A stretch of DNA of 64,000 nucleotides. It comes from Planomonospora sp. ID67723. GTDB taxonomy: Bacteria > Actinomycetota > Actinomycetes > Streptosporangiales > Streptosporangiaceae. Below, one piece after another: positions 1 through 8,381 of this stretch. Under the pieces are notes generated by a model that saw only the letters and a list, made by a program, of their open reading frames with translations, ran no database searches and was not told where the DNA came from. Within the stretch, counting starts at the first letter, position 1, and each line of letters starts with the position of its first letter. The translations under genes and the position numbers were made by a program. The stretch spans positions 1,330,001 through 1,394,000 of the forward strand of contig NZ_JABTEZ010000001.1 of NCBI RefSeq assembly GCF_015711605.1, given 5' to 3'.

Positions 1-813
1 GCGGCGCAGGCCCCGGCCGGTGCCGCGGTCCTGCTGGTGGGCGTGCTGGACAAGGTCGGCACCTACGGCATGCTCCGCTTCTGCCTGGAGCTGTTCCCGG
101 ACGCGTCGAAGTTCTTCACCCCGCTGGTGATCGCGCTCTCGGTGATCGGCATCATCTACGGCGCGGTCGTGGCCATCGGCCAGACCGACATGAAGCGCCT
201 GATCGCCTACACCTCGATCTCGCACTTCGGCTTCATCGCCATGGGCGTCTTCGCGATGACCCAGAACGCGCAGGCGGGCGCCACGCTCTACATGGTCAAC
301 CACGGCTTCTCGACCGGCGCGCTGTTCCTGATCGCCGGGTTCCTGATCTACCGCCGCGGTTCCGCCCAGATCGCCGACTACGGCGGCGTGCAGAAGATCG
401 CCCCGCTGCTGGCGGGCTCCTTCCTGATCGCGGGACTCTCCGGCCTCTCGCTGCCCGGCCTGTCCTCGTTCGTCAGCGAGTTCATGGTCCTGAACGGCAC
501 CTACGAGCGCTACGCGATCCCGGCGATCATCGGGGCGCTCGGCGTGATCCTGGCGGCCATCTACATCCTGTGGATGTACAAGCGCACGATGAACGGTCCC
601 ACGGCCGAACCGGTCAAGGGCTTCACCGACCTCGACGGGCGGGAGAAGTGGGTGGTGGCCCCGCTGATCGCGGTGATCATCGCACTCGGGTTCTTCCCCA
701 AGCCGGTGCTCGACGTGATCAACCCCGCGGTGGACAAGACGCTCGACAGCGCCCAGGTGCTGGACAAGCGCCCCGCCCCCACCGTCGCTGAGAAGAAGGG
801 GGCCGGCCAGTGA
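1..813 (+). CDS. nuoM: NADH-quinone oxidoreductase subunit M, C-terminal part
   Basis: Antiporter-like membrane subunit of respiratory complex I, which couples NADH oxidation to proton pumping. The window opens inside the gene and about 270 C-terminal residues are visible, roughly half of a usual NuoM of about 500 residues. Several hydrophobic helices are present, together with the QTDMKRLIAYTSISHFGF segment that holds the conserved Lys/His of the proton-translocating family. The stop codon overlaps the GTG start of nuoN by 4 nt, so the two are co-translated. The nuoM assignment rather than nuoL rests on its position directly before nuoN. Confidence 0.95.
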   Translation, partial: AAQAPAGAAVLLVGVLDKVGTYGMLRFCLELFPDASKFFTPLVIALSVIGIIYGAVVAIGQTDMKRLIAYTSISHFGFIAMGVFAMTQNAQAGATLYMVNHGFSTGALFLIAGFLIYRRGSAQIADYGGVQKIAPLLAGSFLIAGLSGLSLPGLSSFVSEFMVLNGTYERYAIPAIIGALGVILAAIYILWMYKRTMNGPTAEPVKGFTDLDGREKWVVAPLIAVIIALGFFPKPVLDVINPAVDKTLDSAQVLDKRPAPTVAEKKGAGQ

Positions 814-2366
814 ACGGCGGCACCATCGAGGCGCCAACGATCGAGTACGCCCTGCTCGCGCCGATGCTGATCGTCTTCGGCGCGGCGGTCATCGGCGTGC
901 TGGTCGAGGCGTTCGCACCTCGCTACCTGCGCAAGTCGATTCACGTGCCGCTGACGCTGCTGGCGCTGGTCGGCGCGTTCCTGCTGACGATCCTCCAGGC
1001 CGTCCGGGACGGCGTCCCCACCACGCCCGCGGCCATGGGCGCGGTCGCGGTGGACGGTCCCGCCCTGTTCATCTGGGGCATCATCCTCATCCTGGCCTTC
1101 GTCAGCACACTGCTGATCAACGACGACGAGCAGTTCGTCGCGCAGGCGGCGGCCGTACCGGGGAGCAGCGACGAGGAGGACGCGGTCCGCCACGGTTACG
1201 AGCAGACCGAGGTCTACCCGCTGCTGCTCTTCTCCGTCGGCGGCATGCTGCTCTTCCCGGCCGCCAACGACCTGCTGGTCATGTTCGTGGCCCTGGAGGT
1301 CCTGTCCCTCCCGCTGTACCTGCTCTGCGGTCTGGCCCGCCGTCGCCGCCTGCTCTCGCAGGAGGCCTCGGTCAAGTACTTCCTGCTCGGCTCGTTCTCC
1401 TCGGCCTTCTTCCTGTACGGCACGGCCCTGGTGTACGGCTACGCCGGTTCGATCGACCTGAGGGCCATCAGCGCCTCGCTGGGCACGGTCGCCGGCCAGG
1501 ACACCCTGCTGTTCATCGGCATGGCGATGATCGGGGTCGGCCTGCTGTTCAAGATCGGTGCCGCGCCGTTCCAGGCCTGGAAGCCCGACGTCTACCAGGG
1601 CGCGCCCACCGCGGTCACCGCCCTGATGGCCTCCACCGTCCTGGTGGCCGCCTTCGGTGCCGTGCTCCGGGTCTTCTGGGTCGCCCTGGGCAACCTCGAC
1701 TGGCACTGGCGGCCGGTCATGTGGGGCGTGGCGATCCTCACGATGGTCGTCGGCGCGATCCTGGCCATCACCCAGACCGAGATCAAGCGCATGCTCGCCT
1801 ACTCGTCGATCGCGCACGCGGGCTTCCTGCTCACCGGTGTGATCGCCACGGGTGCCGCCACGCAGAACCGGGAGGCGCTGTCGGCCATCCTGTTCTACCT
1901 GGCCGCCTACGGTTTCACCACGGTCGGCGCCTTCGCGGTCGTCACCATGGTCCGCGACGCGGGCGGCGAGGCCGGGCACCTGTCCCGGTGGGCCGGGCTC
2001 GGCAAGCGGGCCCCGGTGCTGGCGGGCATCTTCGCGTTCTTCCTGCTGGCCTTCGCGGGCATCCCGCTGACCAGTGGTTTCTTCGGAAAGTACGCGGTGT
2101 TCTCGGCCGCGGTCGCCGGAGACGCGCTGCCTCTGGTCGTCGTGGGCGTGGTCACCTCGGCCATCGCCGCGTTCTTCTACGTCCGCGTGATCGTGCTGAT
2201 GTTCTTCAGCGAGCCGGCCGCAGACGGCCCGACCGTCGCGGTGCCCACCATCGGCACCTCGGCTGTGGTCGCCCTCGCGGCAGCGGCTACCGTAGTGCTG
2301 GGCGTCTTCCCGGAGCCCGTGCTGAACCTGGCTGACCAGGCCGCCTCCGCACTGTTCATTCGCTAG
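810..2366 (+). CDS. nuoN: NADH-quinone oxidoreductase subunit N
   Basis: Last subunit of the complex I operon, a polytopic antiporter-like membrane protein of 518 residues, a normal length. About fourteen hydrophobic stretches are visible. The conserved TQTEIKRMLAYSSIAHAGF segment near residue 320 is the counterpart of the one in the preceding nuoM. The GTG start overlaps the nuoM stop by 4 nt. The polyprenyl synthase gene follows after 13 nt with an AGGGAG-like ribosome binding site, so quinone side-chain synthesis appears to be transcribed with complex I. Confidence 0.96.
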   Translation: MNGGTIEAPTIEYALLAPMLIVFGAAVIGVLVEAFAPRYLRKSIHVPLTLLALVGAFLLTILQAVRDGVPTTPAAMGAVAVDGPALFIWGIILILAFVSTLLINDDEQFVAQAAAVPGSSDEEDAVRHGYEQTEVYPLLLFSVGGMLLFPAANDLLVMFVALEVLSLPLYLLCGLARRRRLLSQEASVKYFLLGSFSSAFFLYGTALVYGYAGSIDLRAISASLGTVAGQDTLLFIGMAMIGVGLLFKIGAAPFQAWKPDVYQGAPTAVTALMASTVLVAAFGAVLRVFWVALGNLDWHWRPVMWGVAILTMVVGAILAITQTEIKRMLAYSSIAHAGFLLTGVIATGAATQNREALSAILFYLAAYGFTTVGAFAVVTMVRDAGGEAGHLSRWAGLGKRAPVLAGIFAFFLLAFAGIPLTSGFFGKYAVFSAAVAGDALPLVVVGVVTSAIAAFFYVRVIVLMFFSEPAADGPTVAVPTIGTSAVVALAAAATVVLGVFPEPVLNLADQAASALFIR

Positions 2367-2379
2367 GGAGTTAGAACTC

Positions 2380-3372
2380 ATGGCTGCGCCACCGGTTGTT
2401 GATCTGCCGCTCGTCGACGAGCGGCTGGCGCAGGACCTGGCCACCGGCCTGGCCCAGGTCGAGAAGCTGCTCCGCTCCTCGGTGGAGAGCGAGGACGCCT
2501 TCGTCACGGAGACGTCCAAACACCTCATCGAGGCGGGCGGCAAGCGGTTCCGGGCCATGCTCGTGCTGCTCGCCGCCCAGTTCGGCTCGCCGGACGCCCC
2601 GGGCGTGGTGCCCGGGGCGGTGGTGATCGAGCTGACCCACCTGGCGACGCTGTACCACGACGACGTCATGGACGAGGCCCCGGTCCGCCGGGGCTCTCCC
2701 TCGGCCAACGCCCGCTGGGACAACACCGTGGCCATCCTGACCGGTGACTACCTGTTCGCTCAGGCCTCCGAGATCCTCGCCGACCTCGGCGCGGACATCA
2801 TCCGGATCCAGGCCCAGACCTTCTCCCGCCTGGTCCGCGGCCAGATCCGCGAGACCGTCGGCCCCCGCGACCAGGACCCGGTCCGGCACTACATCGATGT
2901 GCTGGCCGACAAGACCGGTTCCCTCATCGCCACCTCCGGCCGTTTCGGCGCGATGCTGAGCGGCGCCTCGCCCGACGTGGTCGCCCGGCTGACCAGCGCC
3001 TGCGAGGCCATCGGCGTCGCCTGGCAGCTCAGCGACGATCTGCTGGACGTCGCCTCGGAGTCGGCCGAGTCGGGCAAGACGCCCGGCACGGACCTGCGCG
3101 AGGGCATCCCCACGCTTCCGGTGCTGTACGTGCTGTCGGGGGACGACCCGCAGGACGCCCGCCTGCGGGAGCTGCTGTCCGGCCCGGTGGCGGAGGAGGA
3201 CGTCGAGGAGGCCCTCCGCCTGCTGCGCGCCAACCCCGCCATGGACCGGGCCCGCGCCGAGCTGGTCTCCTGGGCCGACCGCGCCCGCGCCGACCTGTCC
3301 GGCCTGCCGGACATCCCGGCCCGCGCGGCCTACCTCGCCCTCTGCGACTACGTGGTCGAGCGCTCCGGCTGA
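2380..3372 (+). CDS. Long-chain polyprenyl diphosphate synthase
   Basis: Trans-prenyltransferase that adds isopentenyl diphosphate units to an allylic starter; the long-chain product normally becomes the menaquinone side chain. The protein has 330 residues. It has the GGKRFR motif near residue 48, a first aspartate-rich motif DDVMD starting at D94 and a second, DDLLD, starting at D219, all intact. The residues before the first motif (LATLYH) are not those of a typical short-chain farnesyl synthase. It lies 13 nt behind nuoN in the same direction, which supports a role in respiratory quinone supply. Product chain length cannot be read from the sequence. Confidence 0.9.
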   Translation: MAAPPVVDLPLVDERLAQDLATGLAQVEKLLRSSVESEDAFVTETSKHLIEAGGKRFRAMLVLLAAQFGSPDAPGVVPGAVVIELTHLATLYHDDVMDEAPVRRGSPSANARWDNTVAILTGDYLFAQASEILADLGADIIRIQAQTFSRLVRGQIRETVGPRDQDPVRHYIDVLADKTGSLIATSGRFGAMLSGASPDVVARLTSACEAIGVAWQLSDDLLDVASESAESGKTPGTDLREGIPTLPVLYVLSGDDPQDARLRELLSGPVAEEDVEEALRLLRANPAMDRARAELVSWADRARADLSGLPDIPARAAYLALCDYVVERSG

Positions 3373-3383
3373 CCTCTCCGGGG

Positions 3384-4301
3384 TCAGGCGGGGACGGGCT
3401 CCGGCTGCTTCCGCTCGGTACGGCGGGCCTCACGTGCGGTGCTCAGGCTGTCCCAGGTGAAGACCGACAGGGCCAGCCAGACGATGGCGAACCCGGCCCA
3501 GCGACTCGCCGGCATGGTCTCGTGCACGACGAGCACGCCGCAGAGGAACTGGAGCACCGGGGCGATGTACTGCAGCAGGCCGATCGTGGTGAGCGGCACC
3601 CGGATCGCGGCGGCGGTGAAGGCGAGCAGCGGGATGGCGGTGACCACCCCGGCCCCCGCCAGCAGCAGCGCGTGCCCCGTGCCCGCGGAGCCGAAGGTGC
3701 TCGTGCCCTGCTGCCCGAGGTAGAGGATGTACCCCAGCGCCGGGAGCAGCAGGACGAGCGTCTCGACCGCCATGCTCTCCGCCGCACCGACCCGGGCGGT
3801 CTTCTTGACCAGGCCGTAGGTGCCGAAGCTGACGGCCAGCACCAGCGCGATCCACGGCAGCCGGCCGTAGTCGAGGGTGAGCACGACGACGGCCAGGGCG
3901 CCCAGGCCGACCGCGACCCACTGCCGGCGGCGCAGCCGCTCCTTGAGCAGGAAGACGCCGAAGAGCACGCTGACCAGCGGATTGATGAAGTAGCCCAGAG
4001 CGCTCTCGACGACATTCCCGGTGTTGACGGCGTAGATGTAGACGCCCCAGTTGACCGTGATGATCGCCGCCGCGAGAGCCAGCAGGCCGAGCTTGCGAGG
4101 GGTGCGCAGGAGCTCCCGGACCCAGGACCAGTGCCGCCGGACCGCGAGGATGGCGATGACGGCGACGAGCGACCACGCCATGCGGTGGGCCAGGATCTCC
4201 AGAGCGCTGGAGGGCTTCAGGAGCGGCCAGTACAGCGGGAACAGGCCCCACATGGCGTAGGCGGCGATGCCGTACAGGACACCTCGGCGCGATTCAGGCA
4301 T
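3384..4301 (-). CDS. rarD: RarD-type EamA-family transporter
   Basis: Ten-helix drug/metabolite-superfamily permease of 305 residues. The opening GVLYGIAAYAMWGLFPLYW and the HRMAWS stretch near residue 38 are typical of RarD proteins. The second EamA repeat, with conserved GLLQYIAPVLQFL, follows after residue 150. Substrates of RarD proteins are poorly known; chloramphenicol sensitivity in E. coli gave the name. It converges on the polyprenyl synthase gene (11 nt apart) and is divergent from msrA across an AT-rich promoter region with a palindrome. Confidence 0.88.
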   Translation of the reverse strand: MPESRRGVLYGIAAYAMWGLFPLYWPLLKPSSALEILAHRMAWSLVAVIAILAVRRHWSWVRELLRTPRKLGLLALAAAIITVNWGVYIYAVNTGNVVESALGYFINPLVSVLFGVFLLKERLRRRQWVAVGLGALAVVVLTLDYGRLPWIALVLAVSFGTYGLVKKTARVGAAESMAVETLVLLLPALGYILYLGQQGTSTFGSAGTGHALLLAGAGVVTAIPLLAFTAAAIRVPLTTIGLLQYIAPVLQFLCGVLVVHETMPASRWAGFAIVWLALSVFTWDSLSTAREARRTERKQPEPVPA

Positions 4302-4337
4302 GTCACCTATTTTTACTGCTTACCTTATTTAACACAA

Positions 4338-4373
4338 GTTAGCAATGCTTCTTCAATAATTTAGCACTGCTAA
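4338..4373. promoter_or_regulatory. Palindromic operator candidate between rarD and msrA
   Basis: The 136-nt divergent region is far more AT-rich than its surroundings. It holds GTTAGCA at 4338 and a perfect 13-bp palindrome, TTAGCACTGCTAA, at 4361-4373. The TTAGCA half-site therefore occurs three times, twice on + and once inverted. This looks like a regulator site controlling one or both divergent genes; the binding protein is unknown. Confidence 0.45.
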
Positions 4374-4437
4374 CGGGAACACCAGGAGGCTGGGCACGGT
4401 TGTGCAGGTCTGAGAAGGTGTCAGGAGGAGGTTCGCG

Positions 4438-5124
<687 letters not shown>

Positions 5125-5137
5125 GCACGGTAAGAGG

Positions 5138-5184
5138 GAGACCCTCGTACGGCCTCAGGGCTGTGTGAGGGTCTCGTTCGTTTT
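5138..5184 (+). terminator. Rho-independent terminator after msrA
   Basis: Perfect 9-bp inverted repeat, GAGACCCTC at 5138 and GAGGGTCTC at 5167, with a 20-nt loop, followed by GTTCGTTTT. It lies 14 nt past the msrA stop. Confidence 0.65.
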
Positions 5185-5280
5185 CCGGGTGTCGAGGGGG
5201 CTGATGTCGAAGCGGTCGCGAGAGTCTGATCTCCTGTCTGCGCTCGCCCATCGAGGCTCTGTCCGCAGCATTGGCTATCC

Positions 5281-5304
5281 TGTATAGTTTTCTATATAGT
5301 TTTT
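5281..5304 (+). promoter_or_regulatory. Direct-repeat promoter/operator before the Phd/ParE pair
   Basis: TATAGTTTT occurs at 5283 and again at 5295 (12-bp period), with the palindrome CTATATAG at 5292-5299. The AT-rich block sits immediately before the ATG at 5307, where an autoregulated toxin-antitoxin operator is expected. The TATA-rich hexamers could also be the -10 element, which would leave a very short leader. Confidence 0.5.
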
Positions 5305-5306
5305 GT

Positions 5307-5618
5307 ATGACTGCTCTCCACCATGCGGCTGAACTCTCCGTCACCGAGGCCACGCAACGCGGAGTAGCCCGGCTGGTGGCGGACGCAGAACAGGGAGCCG
5401 ATCTGATAGTGACCCGCCGACATCAGCCGGTTGCCGCCGTCGTGAGCATGCGGCGTCTCAACGAGTTGGAGGAGGCCGCGGCGGACCTGCGTGATCTGGC
5501 GCTGGTGCTCGTGCGGGCGGCCACGGGCACCGGGCGGCGGACGCCGATCGACGACGTGCTCTCCGCCTTCGGTCACACCCGGGAGTCGCTGGCCGCGATC
5601 CCGGATGAGGACGACTGA
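5307..5618 (+). CDS. Phd/YefM-family antitoxin
   Basis: Antitoxin of a type II toxin-antitoxin pair; such proteins bind their own operator and neutralise the toxin. The 103-residue form from ATG 5307 (MTALHHAAELSVTEATQRG) is preferred over an upstream TTG because the operator repeats lie in between. The N-terminal domain shows the family pattern: a VTEA..G helix, a phase predicting LIVTRRHQPVAAVVS and a SMRRLNELEE helix. The acidic C-terminus (AAIPDEDD) is the likely toxin-wrapping part. The toxin gene starts 2 nt after the stop. Confidence 0.82.
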   Translation: MTALHHAAELSVTEATQRGVARLVADAEQGADLIVTRRHQPVAAVVSMRRLNELEEAAADLRDLALVLVRAATGTGRRTPIDDVLSAFGHTRESLAAIPDEDD

Positions 5619-5620
5619 CG

Positions 5621-6139
5621 GTGTCCGACGTCGTATTCACCGATCCGGCCATCGACGATCTCCGTAGAATCGGCCCGGACGTCGTACCCAGAATCCTCAA
5701 GAAGATCCTCCTGCTGTTGGAGAACCCCGAGGCTGGTTACCCGCTCGGCGGGGAGCTGACTGGATTCCGCAAGCTCGTCGTCGGCCGGAACACCTGGCGG
5801 GTCGTCTATCGGATCACCGATGACAAGGTGATCGAGGTCTGCGAGATCTGGGCCGTCGGGGAGAGGGCCGACGCCGAGGTGTACGCCGAAGCCAAGGCGC
5901 GGGTTCGGGCAGCGGGTGGCTCACGCCCTGAAGTTGTCCGTCTCGGCGAGGTCGTCGACCGTCTCGGAGCCCTGACCGATCACCTTCATGTCGACGAGTC
6001 GCCCGCACGGGAGCCGGTTCCCGGCTGGCTCGCCGATCGGTTGATCTACACAGTGGGCATGACCCGCGAGGAGGTGGCGGCGCTCGATCTGGAGAAAGCT
6101 GTCGATCTCTGGGCGGAGTTCCGCTCGAACCCGCGGTAG
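5621..6139 (+). CDS. RelE/ParE-superfamily toxin with C-terminal extension
   Basis: Toxin partner of the preceding Phd protein. GTG start 2 nt after the antitoxin stop. Residues 1-95 match the RelE/ParE fold: VVFTDPAIDDLRRI at the N-terminus, then GFRKLVVGRNTWRVVYRI with the typical arginine-rich strand, then VIEVCEIWAVGERAD. The family is usually 85-110 residues. This protein has 172, with an extra segment after residue 100 that contains an EPVPGWLADRLIYTVGMTREEVAALD stretch I do not recognise. Whether it poisons ribosomes (RelE) or gyrase (ParE) cannot be told from the sequence. Confidence 0.8.
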   Translation: MSDVVFTDPAIDDLRRIGPDVVPRILKKILLLLENPEAGYPLGGELTGFRKLVVGRNTWRVVYRITDDKVIEVCEIWAVGERADAEVYAEAKARVRAAGGSRPEVVRLGEVVDRLGALTDHLHVDESPAREPVPGWLADRLIYTVGMTREEVAALDLEKAVDLWAEFRSNPR

Positions 6140-6195
6140 CCGTACTCGTGCTCACAGGTCGGGACACGGCCTCGAAGCCGGTTGACATGGGTCGC

Positions 6196-6233
6196 TGCGG
6201 CATCGGTGGCACCAACGTCAAGCTATGTGACCC
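6196..6233 (+). repeat. msrA 3'-end repeat, copy 2
   Basis: Matches 5041-5078 in 34 of 38 bases and encodes [13 protein letters not shown] in a frame that stays open into the next antitoxin gene. It begins 57 nt after the ParE-like stop. Differences from copy 1 include third-position changes in the GGT-GGC-ACC codons, as expected if the two derive from different msrA genes. It closes the first toxin-antitoxin unit. Confidence 0.82.
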
Positions 6234-6354
6234 CTCTATGAGACAGCCGGGCCGTACGGCTCAGGTATCTCAACAGACCTGCCTCCGACTTCTGACAACT
6301 CTTGGCGCGTTGGTAGGCGAGACCGTCAGTGCACGCTGCATGCTTCACCGCTTA

Positions 6355-6399
6355 TCAGAATGTGTTCTGACCTACGATGGTGAGGTGAGTTCTCAGAAC
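6355..6399. promoter_or_regulatory. Operator of the DUF6247/toxin pair
   Basis: A perfect inverted repeat, TCAGAATGTGTTCTGA, at 6355-6370 is followed by a second palindrome with related half-sites, GTTCTCAGAAC, at 6389-6399. The second overlaps the GTG start at 6385. Two palindromes built from the same TTCT/AGAA core around an antitoxin start suggest cooperative autorepression. Confidence 0.55.
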
Positions 6400-6855
6400 G
6401 CCGACGCCGTCACCTTCTCGGACCTGTCCAGAAACCCCCGCGCCGTCGCCGAACGCGCCGCCCGCCTGGGCCGCGTGCGCATCACCCACCGCGACGCCCC
6501 GGACTTCTACCTGACCGCCGCCGACCGCGAAGACCAGCGCGGACAAACCCTGGCCACGGCCTCACGTCTGTTCCTGGCCTTTCTCAAGCACGACCCGACC
6601 GCCCGCACTCTGGTCATCGCCATGCCCGACGTCTTCCCCTGGGTCCGCCACCTGACCTCCGACGAACTGCGCTCCTTCACCCTGGAACTGGTCGAGGCCC
6701 TCTCCGACGCCGCGGAACTGGAGGTCGATGCCACCGCCCAGGAAGTCATCGCGGGCTGGCGGGCCACCGCCCGCATCAAAGCCGACCCCACGCGCTACGC
6801 CCAGGCCCGTAAACCCACCAGCGGCGACTTCGGAGCGGTCGAGGTCACCGCATGA
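6385..6855 (+). CDS. DUF6247-type (prevent-host-death-like) antitoxin
   Basis: 156 residues from GTG 6385. Its position after the palindromic operator and the opening SSQNADAVTFSDLSRNPRAVAERA decide the start; the frame is open further upstream only by reading through the msrA relic. The N-terminal 50 residues resemble prevent-host-death antitoxins: TFSDL..NPRAVAERAARLGRVRITHRDAPDFYLTAA. A longer helical domain follows to the C-terminus. The stop overlaps the toxin start by 4 nt. The role is inferred from fold pattern and pairing; the family is only lightly characterised. Confidence 0.72.
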   Translation: MSSQNADAVTFSDLSRNPRAVAERAARLGRVRITHRDAPDFYLTAADREDQRGQTLATASRLFLAFLKHDPTARTLVIAMPDVFPWVRHLTSDELRSFTLELVEALSDAAELEVDATAQEVIAGWRATARIKADPTRYAQARKPTSGDFGAVEVTA

Positions 6856-7208
6856 GTCCCAAACGCGGCGACCGGGTCACGGTCCCGCCACCCGACGGCG
6901 AATGGGACATCCGGTTCGGCACCGGTGATGCGGTTAAAGGCTGGGAGGAGCTGTGCCGACACGCCCTGGCCAACACCCGCCGCTGCTTCGAGGCGCTGCG
7001 CGCCGACCCCCGCTCCCGGGCAGACCACGAACATCGGCACCGGCTTCGCGGGGACCTGGCAACCCATCGCCATAACGGCCACGACCTGGAGCAGTGGGAA
7101 TTCGAAGTCACCAGCGGCGGGCGCGTCCGCTACGTCATCGATGACGACACCCGCACCGTCTGGGTCGTCTACGCCTCGCCCCGCCACCCTAAAGACACCG
7201 ACTCCTGA
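6852..7208 (+). CDS. Putative RelE-like toxin paired with DUF6247 antitoxin
   Basis: 118 residues, ATG 6852 overlapping the antitoxin stop. Helices at residues 25-60 are followed by strands QWEFEVTSGGRVRYVIDDD and TVWVVYASPRHPK, a pattern seen in RelE-like partners where an aromatic/basic strand binds RNA. I assign the toxin role from this pattern and the overlapping bicistronic arrangement; catalytic residues are not identifiable with confidence. Its stop lies only 11 nt before the third msrA fragment. Confidence 0.65.
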   Translation: MSPKRGDRVTVPPPDGEWDIRFGTGDAVKGWEELCRHALANTRRCFEALRADPRSRADHEHRHRLRGDLATHRHNGHDLEQWEFEVTSGGRVRYVIDDDTRTVWVVYASPRHPKDTDS

Positions 7209-7218
7209 GGATGGCGAT

Positions 7219-7278
7219 CGCGGTCTTGGCGGCACCGGGGTCTCCTGCCCCGTGGGCATCGTGTCGGCAGGTGAGTAG
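7219..7278 (+). pseudogene. msrA 3'-end fragment, copy 3 (carries the canonical ending)
   Basis: One frame reads RGLGGTGVSCPVGIVSAGE then TAG. This is the ending expected for an actinobacterial MsrA (CGLGGTGVSCPVG), with the first resolving cysteine codon changed from TGC to CGC. It has no start and no upstream body. It is probably the displaced 3' end of the resident msrA or of an earlier donor. The adjacent minus-strand gene ends 2 nt beyond its stop codon. Confidence 0.82.
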
Positions 7279-7279
7279 A

Positions 7280-7894
7280 TCAGTTCCTTAGAAGGAACCA
7301 GTTGGGAACTACGACTGCACCCGAGTTGGTCCGCGTTGCCAGGTTCTCGCTCTCGAGAAACTCGATCACCCGGTAGGTCGACCCAGTGGATACGTCAGCG
7401 GCGTCGATCAGCTCACGGATCACCCACGTTCTTTCATGGTCCAACAGTGCACGCACGATCTTCGCCGCGGAAGCGCCCTTCAACGTGCCGCGCGGTCTTC
7501 CGGGACCGCGCCACGGATCATGGTCGGCCCCTCGACCTGCAACGTATAGACCGGGCTGAGAGACGTTCAGGGTGATGTTCCCTGTCGCGTCTATGTAGGA
7601 CAGGCCGGCCTCCGAGAGCCGCTTACGCACGGGTGGCGACAGGTATCGGGAGACGACAACCCCACGGCTGCCTGGATGCTCGTCCGTCGCGGCATTCAAC
7701 TGCTGGAGCAGCGTAGCGGTGTCACGCCTCTCCACCGCGCGCTTGGCTTCCACGACCAGCACGACAGAGGTTCCGTCCGGTGCTGTCACCTTCCAGAGAG
7801 CATCGAAGCGAGCATCGGGCAGTCTGCGGCTCAGCGGTTGGATGTCCCACCCGGCCGACAGCCGGTCACCTAGCACATCCATCCCGGCTCGCAA
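7280..7894 (-). CDS. AbiEi-like / nuclease-fold protein with winged helix, probably truncated
   Basis: 204 residues. The N-terminal part has D31, then VVLVVEAKR with E49 and K51, matching the D...ExK pattern of PD-(D/E)xK nuclease folds. The middle resembles the family containing SRYLSPPVRKRLSEAGLSYIDATGN and the GPGRPRGTLKG linker. A winged-helix segment follows (IRELIDAADVSTGSTYRVIEFLE). From memory, relatives annotated as type IV AbiEi-like antitoxins continue well past the VVVPNW stretch; here the stop comes five residues later, at the boundary with the msrA fragment, so the C-terminus appears lost. TTG 7894 is used as start, ATG 7882 is possible, and the frame is open further upstream. 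Function in this state is doubtful. Confidence 0.6.
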   Translation of the reverse strand: MRAGMDVLGDRLSAGWDIQPLSRRLPDARFDALWKVTAPDGTSVVLVVEAKRAVERRDTATLLQQLNAATDEHPGSRGVVVSRYLSPPVRKRLSEAGLSYIDATGNITLNVSQPGLYVAGRGADHDPWRGPGRPRGTLKGASAAKIVRALLDHERTWVIRELIDAADVSTGSTYRVIEFLESENLATRTNSGAVVVPNWFLLRN

Positions 7895-8001
7895 GACTTC
7901 AACCTCGGTCTGAGGCTGCGGCCTGGCCTCCTTTGGTGCTCTCCAGTGCCTCGGTGTTCGGGAAAAATCCCAACTCCGTGCGGAGGATCAAGGACCATCT
8001 C

Positions 8002-8367
8002 ATGCGCCATCCCGAGCAGCCGACCGTTCGCGTCGCTGGCGAGCACGGCGGGGAGGATCCGCTGATCCTGCCGCGCGAGGCCGTGAGCCTGCTCGCCTTC
8101 ATCCTCGCCCAAGCGGCCGAAGGACGCGGAGTGACGGTCATCCCGTCCCACGTCGAGCTGACGACACAGCAGGCGGCGGACATGCTGAACGTCTCACGTC
8201 CCTACCTGATCAAGCTCCTGGAGACGGGGGAGATCCCCTTCCGGCTGATCGGCAAGCATCGGCGCATCACCTACGAAGACCTCCAGGAGTACAAGCGCCG
8301 CGACGACGCCAAGCGCCGGGCGGCCGCTGATCAGCTTGCCGCGCTGGGGCAAGAGCTGGGCATCTGA
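8002..8367 (+). CDS. Excisionase-type HTH antitoxin partner of PIN protein
   Basis: 121 residues from ATG 8002; an in-frame GTG at 7978 is possible. The C-terminal half is a MerR/excisionase-like helix-turn-helix: LTTQQAADMLNVSRPYLIKLLETGEIPFRLIGKHRRITYEDLQEYKRR. A short N-terminal strand region (PTVRVAGEHGGEDPLILPREAV) precedes it. The gene lies 14 nt before a PIN-domain gene, the standard arrangement of this VapBC-like class in which the HTH protein is the antitoxin. It is divergent from the truncated AbiEi-like gene. Confidence 0.8.
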   Translation: MRHPEQPTVRVAGEHGGEDPLILPREAVSLLAFILAQAAEGRGVTVIPSHVELTTQQAADMLNVSRPYLIKLLETGEIPFRLIGKHRRITYEDLQEYKRRDDAKRRAAADQLAALGQELGI

Positions 8368-8381
8368 CCAGGACCTTCACG

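Noticed and set aside
561-2735. Long minus-strand open frame opposite nuoN and the prenyl synthase
   Set aside because: Low-complexity Arg/Gly/Asp/His composition, no recognisable domain, and it covers three clear + genes; typical high-GC antisense shadow.
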